Shown: in pieces, positions 1-5,369 of the stretch
How the letters are laid out: each line of letters starts with the position of its first letter
Position numbering within the stretch: the stretch's first letter is position 1
Assembly: GCA_034190295.1 (NCBI GenBank)
Contig: JAXHSW010000309.1
Span: 1-7,225 of the forward strand
DNA from: Okeania sp034190295
GTDB lineage: Bacteria > Cyanobacteriota > Cyanobacteriia > Cyanobacteriales > Microcoleaceae
Direction of reading: 5' to 3'
Length of the DNA: 7,225 nt
Notes under the pieces: model-generated
What the model saw: only the letters and a program-made list of their open reading frames with translations
Database searches by the model: none
Told to the model about the DNA's origin: nothing
Program-made: the position numbers and the translations under genes

Positions 1-257
1 AAATTCATTACATCTAATTTAATTAAAGTAGAAAGAGAATTAATATCTGTAATTCTGTTACGACTTAAATAACGCAATATTTTTCCCTATTCCCTCTTCC
101 TTCTTCCCTCTTCCTTCTTTTCTTTTAGAAACGACAAATTGATTGTGGTTAGAGCGGGCAAATTCTGGAAACTGGGTTATTTCGTAAATTCATTACATCT
201 AATTTAATTAAAGTAGAAAGAGAATTAATATCTGTAATTCTGTTACGACTTAAATAA
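1..257 (-). pseudogene. Duplicated C-terminal fragments of the LRR protein
   Basis: Downstream of the intact LRR gene, minus-strand frames again encode its last repeat: SRNRITDINSLSTLIKLDVM and then NLRNNPVSRICPL (about 252 down to 125). This copy meets an in-frame TAA where the intact gene reads CPLQPESICRF. A third fragment (about 67 down to 1) runs out of the window. Neither fragment has a start codon, a ribosome site or the upstream repeats, so they are probably untranslated remnants. A role as a reservoir for recombination into the gene's 3' end is possible but speculative. Confidence 0.75.
71..126. repeat. Heptameric STRR, pyrimidine-rich, copy 1
   Basis: A lead-in AACGCAATATTTTT is followed by degenerate TTCCCTC/TTCCTTC heptamers, ending in TTCTTTTCTTTTA next to the duplicated LRR stop codon. 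The same lead-in plus heptamer structure recurs at 256-311 and 2940-2980. Heptameric STRRs are an established feature of heterocyst-forming cyanobacterial genomes. Confidence 0.8.
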
Positions 258-311
258 CGCCAGATTTTTCCCTCTTCTCTCTTCCCTCTTCCCTCTTCCT
301 TCTTTTCTTTT
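256..311. repeat. Heptameric STRR, pyrimidine-rich, copy 2
   Basis: AACGCCAGATTTTT is followed by TTCCCTC, TTCTCTC, TTCCCTC, TTCCCTC and TTCCTTC-type heptamers up to the stop codon of the intact LRR gene (TAA on the minus strand, 310-312). On the minus strand the tract is purine-rich and begins within one or two bases of the stop codon. Confidence 0.82.
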
Positions 312-1341
312 AGAAACGACAAATTGATTCAGGTTGGAGCGGGCAAATTCTGGAAACTGGATTATTTCGTAAATTCAGTACATCTAATTTAATTAAAGTA
401 GAAAGAGAATTAATATCTGTAATTCTGTTACGACTTAAATCTAGAAAACTAAGATTTGTCAAAGTTGATAAAGAATCAATTTTTTTAATTTGATTGAAAA
501 CCAGAATCAGGATTTTCAGATTCCTTAAACGAGAAAGGTTGGAAACTTCAGCAATGTAATTATCGCTCAGATTCAGATAAGTTAGATTAGTGAGGTTAGA
601 AATATCGGAAATGTCACTAATTTGATTGCGATATAAATACAAATTAGTGAGGTTAGTTAAGTTAGATAAGGGCGCAATTTTCCTGAGCTGATTATCGTTA
701 AGATATAAGTGAGTTAAATTGGTTAAATTTACTAGGGGTTTGAGATTTATAACGCGATTAACTCCGAGATTTAGTTCAGTTAATGTTGTTAAGTTGGATA
801 GAGAAGATACATTTTCAATTTGATTAAAAATTAGGCTCAGATGAGTTAATTTAGTTAGATTAGATAGGGGAGATATATTTCTTATTCTATTATCGTCAAG
901 TTCTAGATTAGTTAAATTAGTTAATTTAGACAATTCAGTAATATCTTCAATTTTATTACTCTTGAGAAATAAATGAGTTAAATTCTGAAGATTAGATAGA
1001 GGGGATAATTCTTTAATTTGATTAGCATTTAAGGATAGTTTTGTAAGATTTTTCAGGCTGGATATAGGAGCAATATTTATAATATCATTATTATTCAAGG
1101 AGATGGCAGAAAGACTAGAAAGTTTTTTGTCTGCTTCAATACAGTCATTCGTTCTGACTTTTTGCAATAGAATTTTAACTGTATATTGAGAAGAGGAAGA
1201 AATATTTGTTTGATTTAAACACCATTCTCTAAAGGTAGAAAAATTTTCTGGCGAGGTAGAATTAGCCTTTAAATAAGGTTGCATCAGCAGTATCCCTACC
1301 CAAATAGAAATTCCCAAAAAGATTACTTTGAGTCTTTTCAT
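310..1341 (-). CDS. Secreted leucine-rich-repeat protein (internalin/SDS22-like repeats)
   Basis: This 343-residue protein has a basic N-terminus (MKRLK), a hydrophobic stretch at about 6-20 and a possible signal-peptidase site after YLKA (residue 26), so it is predicted to be exported. A linker with Cys41 and Cys67 follows. Residues 74-337 then form 12 consecutive 22-residue leucine-rich repeats of the pattern LxxLxxLxLxxNxIxxIxxLSN. The C-terminal cap holds two further cysteines (RICPLQPESICRF). Proteins built of such repeats form a curved solenoid used for protein binding; no catalytic domain is present, so the ligand cannot be named. No lipobox, LPXTG motif or C-terminal membrane anchor is visible. 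The ATG at 1341 is preceded by GGAG at 1353-1356, with a rather long 11-nt spacing. The 3' end lies inside a 185-bp tandem repeat. The LRR identity is sure; export is likely. Confidence 0.9.
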   Translation of the reverse strand: MKRLKVIFLGISIWVGILLMQPYLKANSTSPENFSTFREWCLNQTNISSSSQYTVKILLQKVRTNDCIEADKKLSSLSAISLNNNDIINIAPISSLKNLTKLSLNANQIKELSPLSNLQNLTHLFLKSNKIEDITELSKLTNLTNLELDDNRIRNISPLSNLTKLTHLSLIFNQIENVSSLSNLTTLTELNLGVNRVINLKPLVNLTNLTHLYLNDNQLRKIAPLSNLTNLTNLYLYRNQISDISDISNLTNLTYLNLSDNYIAEVSNLSRLRNLKILILVFNQIKKIDSLSTLTNLSFLDLSRNRITDINSLSTLIKLDVLNLRNNPVSRICPLQPESICRF

Positions 1342-1396
1342 TGCAGTTTCTACTCCAAAATTTTATTGATATTAAAGTAATTATAATCAATTCTAT

Positions 1397-1522
1397 GTGT
1401 TGAAAAAACTGTTAAGACATAGCATTTATCTTAAAATATTGGCAGAATACTTACTCCATAAGGTATGGCAACCGCTAGGTTGGTTTTTGACAGTTATTGC
1501 CAGCATCTTGCTCGTGTTATGA
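1397..1522 (+). CDS. Doubtful 41-aa hydrophobic small protein
   Basis: A frame from GTG (1397), or TTG at 1400, to TGA encodes a basic N-terminal helix (LKKLLRHSIYLKILAEYLL) and a hydrophobic C-terminus (WQPLGWFLTVIASILLVL), shaped like a small single-pass membrane peptide. No Shine-Dalgarno sequence precedes either start, there is no ATG, and I do not recognise the family. An overlapping frame (ATG at about 1465) gives a 27-residue peptide and is no better supported. It may be a chance ORF or the tail of a decayed gene. Confidence 0.22.
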   Translation: MLKKLLRHSIYLKILAEYLLHKVWQPLGWFLTVIASILLVL

Positions 1523-1692
1523 ATCATCATAATTACCCGATGTTCTAACTATAGTGGAGACTGCTATACATTGGAGTCTGATAGAAACGTCAACAGAACA
1601 ACAAAAAAATAAGAAAGCTGATAGCTGAGTTTTTATATAGAACCCGTTTGACTATTTATTTAGTAAAGATTCAGATGAATTTTTCACAGATA

Positions 1693-1700
1693 GCGATCGC
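1693..1700. repeat. HIP1 octamer GCGATCGC
   Basis: This is the palindromic octamer over-represented in many cyanobacterial genomes. A second perfect copy lies inside the SDR gene at 4933-4940, and near-copies (GCGATCGA) occur at 3771 and near 1727. It supports the cyanobacterial assignment but has no gene-specific role that can be read here. Confidence 0.85.
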
Positions 1701-1880
1701 CACCATAAACCAATACTGATACCTTCGCGATCGAACGCTTGTTTGACTCACAAAGGAAATTCACGCCCCAATACTCACTGTTTGGCATTGCTGAGGAGCG
1801 GGATGAATATAAGTGGGTGAAAATATCAGGAACGGGAAAATATAAACGGGCAAGATGCCCATTCCACAAAACTATTAAAA

Positions 1881-1973
1881 TCAGGACTTACGCAAAACAT
1901 CAAATTATACACCATCTGTAGGGGGTAACACCCGTTCGTTATACTAGATATAGTATTTATGCGTAAGTCCTGA
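1881..1973. mobile_element. MITE-like element with 14-bp terminal inverted repeats
   Basis: TCAGGACTTACGCA (1881-1894) is repeated in perfect inverted orientation as TGCGTAAGTCCTGA (1960-1973), bounding a 93-bp element with no coding capacity. The interior holds a short GGGGTAACACCC hairpin and a palindrome ATACTA-GATA-TAGTAT (1941-1956). Both ends sit in AAAATCA-like sequence (1877-1883 and 1973-1979), so a target duplication cannot be separated from the repeat ends. A non-autonomous transposable element is the likely explanation; an intergenic RNA hairpin is the alternative. Confidence 0.72.
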
Positions 1974-2044
1974 AAATCATCCCGCACCACTGTAGCGCTG
2001 TAATTGGAAAATTGTACTAGATTGTTTAACAAAATTTAACTAAA

Positions 2045-2093
2045 TGTAAACTTTGTTACAGAATTAAACATAGTGATATTGAGATGATATAAT
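2045..2093 (+). promoter_or_regulatory. Putative NtcA-activated promoter
   Basis: TGTA-N8-TACA at 2045-2060 is a perfect palindrome and contains the NtcA consensus GTA-N8-TAC (2046-2059). NtcA is the global nitrogen regulator of cyanobacteria. A perfect -10 box TATAAT lies at 2088-2093 with no good -35, as expected of an activator-dependent promoter. The gap between site and -10 is 28 nt, longer than the roughly 22 nt usual for class II NtcA promoters, which weakens the call. Transcription would start near 2100, just ahead of the ATG at 2117. Confidence 0.45.
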
Positions 2094-2116
2094 TGTAATT
2101 GTGCAACTAATCATCA

Positions 2117-2275
2117 ATGAACAACTTCGCTTCTTTTGTATTGCCAGCCATCTTAGGACTAATAACTGGAGTTGGTCACGGAATCATTTCCCATAAAGCT
2201 GACCTTCCAGTATCTTTGACCAAGCAAGTTTCATTGCCACTACAAATTGGTCAGTTCCCAGAACCACAAAGATAA
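2117..2275 (+). CDS. 52-aa hypothetical membrane protein
   Basis: The ATG frame encodes 52 residues. Residues 5-24 (ASFVLPAILGLITGVGHGII) form a hydrophobic, glycine-rich segment, probably one membrane helix or an uncleaved signal anchor. A polar, proline-containing tail follows (LPVSLTKQVSLPLQIGQFPE). I do not recognise the family. No clear Shine-Dalgarno sequence precedes the start, and the leader after the predicted transcription start would be under 20 nt. The strong TATAAT box and NtcA-type palindrome just upstream, together with a second small membrane-protein gene 77 nt downstream on the same strand, favour a real gene. It is probably the first gene of a two-gene transcript. Confidence 0.55.
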   Translation: MNNFASFVLPAILGLITGVGHGIISHKADLPVSLTKQVSLPLQIGQFPEPQR

Positions 2276-2352
2276 ATTTTTATTAAAAGTATCTGTTCAT
2301 GTATAAATATCTGAGATACTGAAAGAGTAAGCAATTGAGGAGACTTAGAGCT

Positions 2353-2559
2353 ATGAAATCTCAATACTCTCAGCACTTAGATAATATATCTGGTTTAGAT
2401 CGAGTTGTAGTAACATTCTTGGTAGCATTTTCTATGTTCATTGTTAGTTATAGTGCCACCCGTGTTTATCTAACTCAATCATCTGAACAAACCCCTCAAG
2501 TTAAATCTTCTAATGTTATTCCCCATCCAACTTCTTTGTGGAGTGAACTGGGTCGATAA
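2353..2559 (+). CDS. 68-aa hypothetical single-pass membrane protein
   Basis: The ATG at 2353 is preceded by a strong GAGGAGA ribosome site (2337-2343, 9-nt spacing). An in-frame TTG at 2335 overlaps that site and is rejected as start. The protein has a polar N-terminus, one predicted membrane helix at about residues 17-36 (DRVVVTFLVAFSMFIVSYSA) and a Ser/Pro/Gln-rich tail ending in SLWSELGR. The family is not recognised. It follows the 52-aa gene by 77 nt without an obvious terminator between them and is followed by a strong hairpin terminator. A short inverted repeat (AGTATCT ... AGATACT, about 2288-2320) in the gap might tune its expression. Confidence 0.68.
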   Translation: MKSQYSQHLDNISGLDRVVVTFLVAFSMFIVSYSATRVYLTQSSEQTPQVKSSNVIPHPTSLWSELGR

Positions 2560-2637
2560 TTTATTCCATCGAAGCGGAGATAATAGTTGATTTTCAACAC
2601 TCATAAACAAGTTATTTTTCTGAATATAATTTTATAT

Positions 2638-2673
2638 AAGCTGTAACTTTTAACTCTCAAAATGTTACAGCTT
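2638..2673 (+). terminator. Hairpin terminator after the small-protein pair
   Basis: AAGCTGTAAC (2638-2647) pairs perfectly with GTTACAGCTT (2664-2673). The stem extends inward with TTTT/AAAA after a one-base bulge, leaving a loop of AACTCTC. A T-rich stretch (TTATGATTTTAGATTTTATT) follows without an uninterrupted U-run. Its place 79 nt after the stop codon fits transcription termination. Confidence 0.7.
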
Positions 2674-2720
2674 CTTATGATTTTAGATTTTATTTAATTC
2701 ACCAGAAAAGTAGGTTCAAC

Positions 2721-2767
2721 AATGAATAATGAATAATGAATAATGAATAATTAATAATTAACAATTA
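2721..2767. repeat. AATGAAT heptamer array
   Basis: Four perfect AATGAAT heptamers are followed by AATTAAT, AATTAAC and AATTA, leading directly into the TTACCT end of the hairpin element at 2765. A comparable array, (TTAATTA)x4, leads into the related element at 5370, so array and hairpin seem to travel together. Confidence 0.88.
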
Positions 2768-2861
2768 CCTCTTCTTTTCAAGGAGAAAATTCACTAATCA
2801 TAAAAATTTTTATTTATTATCTCCTTAAAAGAGGAGGCTTTAAACCACAATTATTCGGTAA
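2765..2861. repeat. Hairpin/MITE-like element, copy A
   Basis: The element begins TTACCT and ends CGGTAA. Its left arm CCTCTTCTTTTCAAGGAGA (2768-2786) is complementary, with small gaps, to TCTCCTTAAAAGAGGAGG (2820-2837), around an AT-rich loop. The right-hand part AGGCTTTAAACC-N2-AATTATT-N-GGTAA is nearly identical in copy B (5370-5460). It has no coding capacity. The two-copy similarity and symmetric ends suggest a dispersed non-autonomous element. Confidence 0.65.
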
Positions 2862-2939
2862 AATGGCCATTGGCTAAAGCAAAGCTGCCGAAGTACGCCC
2901 CTACAGAGTTTTGTTTGTGACGTGAGGTCAGAGTTAGAC

Positions 2940-2980
2940 AACGCAAGATTTTCCTTCTTCCTTCTTCCTTCTTTCTTCTG
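2940..2980. repeat. Heptameric STRR at the dipeptidase stop codon
   Basis: AACGCAAGATTTT is followed by three TTCCTTC-type heptamers and TTTCTTCTG, ending directly at the minus-strand TAG at 2981-2983. It shares both the lead-in and the heptamer with the tracts at 71-126 and 256-311 beside the LRR gene, although the neighbouring genes are unrelated. Confidence 0.82.
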
Positions 2981-3700
2981 CTATACCCGTCCATACCTTG
3001 CCAAAACCTCACTTCCACCATTCTCCTGACTTGTCAACCAAGCCCACATTTGGTCGCCCAGAGAAAAATGCCACCATTCCTGTTGATGCTGCTGAAACCC
3101 CACCGATAACATTACTTCTGCCAATAACTGTCGATGTTGATGATATTTCTGAACTTCCTCATTTTTACTCTCCAAAAAATGATTGGGATAAGAGCGGGGA
3201 GACAACTCATCAATAGGAGAACCCATATCAACAGTTTTGTCATTAGCATCTACTAAAGTTACATCCACAGCAGCACCCGTACTATGAGGTGGTGGGGTAG
3301 CGGGGTCTAGACTAGGAGCAGCCCAAAACTGATAAACTAACTCTAAAATTTTTTGACGTTTTGCTTCTGTCAGCTCCGGACTATCTAACGTTAAACCTTC
3401 AGCTTTTACTGCTTCTACAAAAGTGTAATCTACCATAAATTGTTGTACAGCAATGGGGCGATAAGCATCAAATATTTGGATGTGCCAACTGGGATATTTT
3501 TGTTGTAGTTTTGTTTGAGCTGCCATCAAACTATCTAATACTTTTTGACGTAAAAAATAAGGTGAATTTGCTGGAGATAAATGATAAGGTGCGCCTAATT
3601 TTTGATAGGGATGGGGTGACTCAGTGGCAAATTTTTCTAAGGGAATTGGGATAAGTGGTTCGTGACATTCTTGGATTTTAATTTTCTGGTATGGTTTCAT
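2981..3700 (-). CDS. VanX-type D-alanyl-D-alanine dipeptidase (peptidase M15D)
   Basis: This 239-residue protein carries the full active site of the VanX/DdpX family of zinc dipeptidases, which hydrolyse D-Ala-D-Ala. DAYRP (78-82) supplies the transition-state arginine (Arg81). HSTGAAVD gives zinc ligands His139 and Asp146. EWWH gives the catalytic Glu208 and zinc ligand His211. The spacing (7 residues between His and Asp, 3 between Glu and His) matches the family. No signal peptide is visible, so it is probably cytoplasmic. No vanH or vanA partner lies nearby, so a role in peptidoglycan turnover or D-Ala-D-Ala recycling is more likely than vancomycin resistance. The ATG at 3700 lacks a good ribosome site and overlaps the end of an upstream frame, which could mean translational coupling. 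A purine-rich STRR starts right after the stop. Confidence 0.93.
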   Translation of the reverse strand: MKPYQKIKIQECHEPLIPIPLEKFATESPHPYQKLGAPYHLSPANSPYFLRQKVLDSLMAAQTKLQQKYPSWHIQIFDAYRPIAVQQFMVDYTFVEAVKAEGLTLDSPELTEAKRQKILELVYQFWAAPSLDPATPPPHSTGAAVDVTLVDANDKTVDMGSPIDELSPRSYPNHFLESKNEEVQKYHQHRQLLAEVMLSVGFQQHQQEWWHFSLGDQMWAWLTSQENGGSEVLARYGRV

Positions 3701-3890
3701 AATAAATTGGCACCCAGCTATCAGTAGTCAGCTTATTTATATCCCTGATTCTATCAATTAAAAGGTGGTAGCGATCGATAAATTCAGAACAACGTTGTCG
3801 AAAAGATTGGGGTAAATCGAGATTTCCTAATTCCGGTTTCCCAAGAAACGATTCCAAAAACAGCGATCGGCAAAATTCAGCGTCAGGAAC
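3678..3890 (-). pseudogene. Unrecognised reading frame overlapping the dipeptidase start, probably a gene remnant
   Basis: A minus-strand frame of 70 codons follows an in-frame TGA (3891-3893) and ends at TAA 3678-3680, overlapping the dipeptidase start by 23 nt. It reads like real protein: VPDAEFCRSLFLESFLGKPE, then LGNLDLPQSFRQRCSEFIDR, then YHLLIDRIRDINK. It has no ATG or GTG start. The frame before the TGA (about TPNFLLTQ) is also open for a short way, suggesting a nonsense mutation or a frameshift. The last residues come from repeat-like DNA (AGCTGACTACTGATAGCTG, minus strand), so the original 3' end may have been overwritten. I do not recognise the family. A small gene with a TTG start is the alternative. 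Confidence 0.38.
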
Positions 3891-4187
3891 TCATTGAGTG
3901 AGCAAAAAGTTAGGAGTTTGGGCATACAAGCAAAGAAAGATACAGGTACAATTTCCCCCACTCCCCTACTCCATAAGAGGAAACACCAGACACGGGGACG
4001 CGGTGACACGGTGACACCCTCGTAATCGCGTCTGGTGTGTCTCCCCCTCTGGTGTGTCCTACTGAACCCCCATCTCCCCCACTCCCTGACCTATCCGTGT
4101 ATCCGTGCCATAATCCGTGTGAGCCACTCCCCCACTCCCCCACTCCCTGACCTATCCGTGTATCCGTGCCATAATCCGTGTGAGCCA
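3701..4187. other. Intergenic region with gene remnant and GC-rich repeats
   Basis: Apart from the remnant frame up to 3890, this stretch holds a C-rich, strand-skewed block from about 3957 to 4189. The block includes short repeats (GGTGACAC twice near 4000-4015, TCTGGTGTGTC twice at 4030-4058) and the 55-bp direct repeat. The long open frame on the minus strand here (3910-4206) encodes only low-complexity Gly/Ser/His sequence produced by the repeats and is not called. Confidence 0.65.
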
Positions 4188-4189
4188 CT
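4074..4189. repeat. 55-bp perfect direct repeat with period 61
   Basis: Positions 4074-4128 and 4135-4189 are identical, from CTCCCCCACTCCCTGACC to GTGTGAGCCACT, separated by 6 bp of C-rich sequence. Inside each unit ATCCGTG recurs. The second copy ends within the SDR stop codon (TAG on the minus strand, 4188-4190). Two copies with a 6-bp gap do not make a CRISPR array. Confidence 0.92.
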
Positions 4190-5000
4190 ACTCCCCTGCT
4201 GACCAAGGTGTTTGAAACTTAGGATAAAGAGTCAAACCACCATCAATAAATAAAGTTTGCCCAGTAATATAAGACGCTTCATCAGAAGTTAAAAAAGCTG
4301 TAACTGCTGCCATTTCTTCTGAAGTTCCTACCCTTCCCATGGGAATATTACTCGCAATTTTTTTTCGTTTTTCTGGGTCTTCTACCCAACTTTTATTAAT
4401 ATCTGTAGCAGTAGCTCCAGGCCCAATAGCATTGATCCTAATTCCTCGGTCTGCATATTCTAAAGCAAGAGTTTTTGTCATATTTTCCATAGCGCCTTTA
4501 CTCATAGAATAACTAATATATTGAGGACGAGGAATAATTTCATGGACGCTAGAAACATTAATAATTATTCCACCATTCCCTTGTTGTAAAAAATACTTAA
4601 TTGCTTCCCGCGCGCAGAGATAAGCACCGCGTAAATTCACACTAATAACTTTATCAAAATCATCAGTAGAGACACTCTCAGAATCTTCAGCAATTTGAAT
4701 ACCTGCATTGTTAATCAAGATATCAATACTGCCAAATTCTTTAACAACTTCTCCCACCATTCTGACGACATCTTCTTCTTCAGATACATCTCCCTCTACA
4801 GGAAAATCTCGACCGCCACAACCTTTAATCTGATTGCAGAGATCGTCAATCATTTCCTGAGTTTCAGCAACTTTTTCGATATCGTTACGATAGTTAAGAG
4901 CTACATTTGCTCCCTCAGCTGCCATCCGGACAGCGATCGCTTGACCAATACCGGAAGTTGCACCTGTGACTAAAACATTTTTTGATTTTAAACCTTTCAT
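4188..5000 (-). CDS. Short-chain dehydrogenase/reductase, glucose 1-dehydrogenase type
   Basis: This 270-residue classical SDR has all family motifs: the dinucleotide-binding TGATSGIG (12-19), NNAG (97-100) and the catalytic tetrad Asn122, Ser151, Tyr164, Lys168 (in YSMSK). NYR at 36-38, with Arg38 after the second strand, favours NADP(H). FIDGG near the C-terminus is also typical. Overall the sequence resembles bacterial glucose 1-dehydrogenases, but SDR substrates cannot be assigned from motifs, so the substrate stays open. It is probably cytosolic and tetrameric like its relatives. The ATG at 5000 has a GAGGAGA ribosome site (5008-5014, 7-nt spacing). A TTG five codons upstream overlaps that site and is rejected. 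It stands alone on the minus strand with repeats on both sides and a HIP1 site inside (4933-4940). Confidence 0.92.
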   Translation of the reverse strand: MKGLKSKNVLVTGATSGIGQAIAVRMAAEGANVALNYRNDIEKVAETQEMIDDLCNQIKGCGGRDFPVEGDVSEEEDVVRMVGEVVKEFGSIDILINNAGIQIAEDSESVSTDDFDKVISVNLRGAYLCAREAIKYFLQQGNGGIIINVSSVHEIIPRPQYISYSMSKGAMENMTKTLALEYADRGIRINAIGPGATATDINKSWVEDPEKRKKIASNIPMGRVGTSEEMAAVTAFLTSDEASYITGQTLFIDGGLTLYPKFQTPWSAGE

Positions 5001-5153
5001 TGGAATTCTCCTCAATTTTGGATTTAGCTATCGGGTTTGCTGTTGAATTTAGGAAGATGATTTTTTCGATCGCTACTTAAACGGACATGATATAAGTCTA
5101 AATCCAATTTCAAGTCCTTGTATCCGCTAAAAGGTAGATTGTTCAACAATTGA

Positions 5154-5188
5154 AGCAGCAGTCAGCAGTCAGCAGTCAGCAATCAGCT
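5154..5188. repeat. GTCAGCA heptamer array
   Basis: Three perfect GTCAGCA heptamers (5161-5181) are flanked by degenerate units AGCAGCA and ATCAGCT. It belongs to the heptameric STRR class; similar fragments (TCAGTAGTCAGC, TCAGCGGTCAGC) occur near 3720 and 5495. Confidence 0.85.
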
Positions 5189-5341
5189 TATCTGGCGTGT
5201 ATAATGGGGGATTCTTTCCCCCCATAAAAGGTGCACCACTAATTTTTTCACGCTTAGCGTGGGGGACTTAAACCCTCGGATTTTTAGCTGATAGCTAAAT
5301 GCTGTTTGCGCAGCATTCCGGACCGAAAAGCTAATAGCTAG

Positions 5342-5369
5342 TTAATTATTAATTATTAATTATTAATTA
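5342..5369. repeat. TTAATTA heptamer array
   Basis: Four perfect TTAATTA heptamers run directly into the TTACCT end of hairpin element B at 5370, matching the arrangement of the AATGAAT array and element A at 2721-2765. Confidence 0.88.

Larger units (their letters stand above)
1..440. repeat. 185-bp tandem repeat made from the 3' end of the LRR gene
   Basis: The same sequence starts at 1, 186 and 371, an exact period of 185 bp. Copies 1 (1-185) and 2 (186-370) are complete. Copy 3 (371-440) is the part lying inside the intact LRR gene, and similarity stops after CGACTTAAAT at 431-440. Each full unit holds the last LRR coding segment, the C-terminal tail and a heptameric pyrimidine tract. 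Copies 1 and 2 differ by a few substitutions, mainly in the heptamer tract and in the tail. The array runs off the left edge, so the true copy number is unknown. The repeat is seen directly; tandem duplication of a gene end is the simplest explanation. Confidence 0.93.
1342..2116. other. AT-rich intergenic region between divergent genes
   Basis: This stretch separates the minus-strand LRR gene from the plus-strand small genes. It contains a palindromic ATTATAAT at 1380-1387 that could serve as a -10 box in either direction (no good -35), a doubtful 41-codon ORF (1397-1522), a HIP1 octamer (1693-1700), a small hairpin GGGCAAGATGCCC (1848-1860), a MITE-like element (1881-1973) and an NtcA-type promoter (2045-2093). 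The open frames of about 60 codons on both strands around 1684-1921 have no ribosome sites and cross repeat DNA; I do not call them genes. Confidence 0.6.
2674..2980. other. Repeat-filled intergenic region
   Basis: This stretch holds three repeat blocks in a row: an AATGAAT heptamer array, a hairpin element (2765-2861) and a pyrimidine STRR (2940-2980) that ends at the dipeptidase stop codon. The part at 2862-2939 is unique sequence with no ORF or promoter that I can support. Confidence 0.7.

Noticed and set aside
1..440. CRISPR-like array
   Set aside because: The 185-bp units are contiguous, contain coding sequence and have no short repeat/unique spacer structure.
1684..2032. Open frames of about 60-68 codons on both strands
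   Set aside because: They overlap one another and cross a MITE-like element and other intergenic hairpins; no ribosome sites, and compositions look random.
2998..3216. Plus-strand open frame inside the dipeptidase gene
   Set aside because: It is antisense to a gene with complete family motifs and is a reading-frame shadow.
3827..4009. 60-codon minus-strand frame next to the remnant gene
   Set aside because: The neighbouring frame (3678-3890) reads much more like protein over the shared region; this one is at most its frameshifted upstream part.
3910..4206. 98-codon minus-strand open frame rich in Gly, Ser and His
   Set aside because: It is produced by the C-rich repeats, overlaps the SDR stop, has repeated peptide segments from the 55-bp repeat and shows no ribosome site.
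4695..4973. Plus-strand open frame inside the SDR gene
   Set aside because: Antisense to well-conserved SDR motifs, with no independent support.
5001..5015. Five-codon N-terminal extension of the SDR from a TTG
   Set aside because: The TTG is part of the GAGGAGA ribosome site serving the ATG at 5000.
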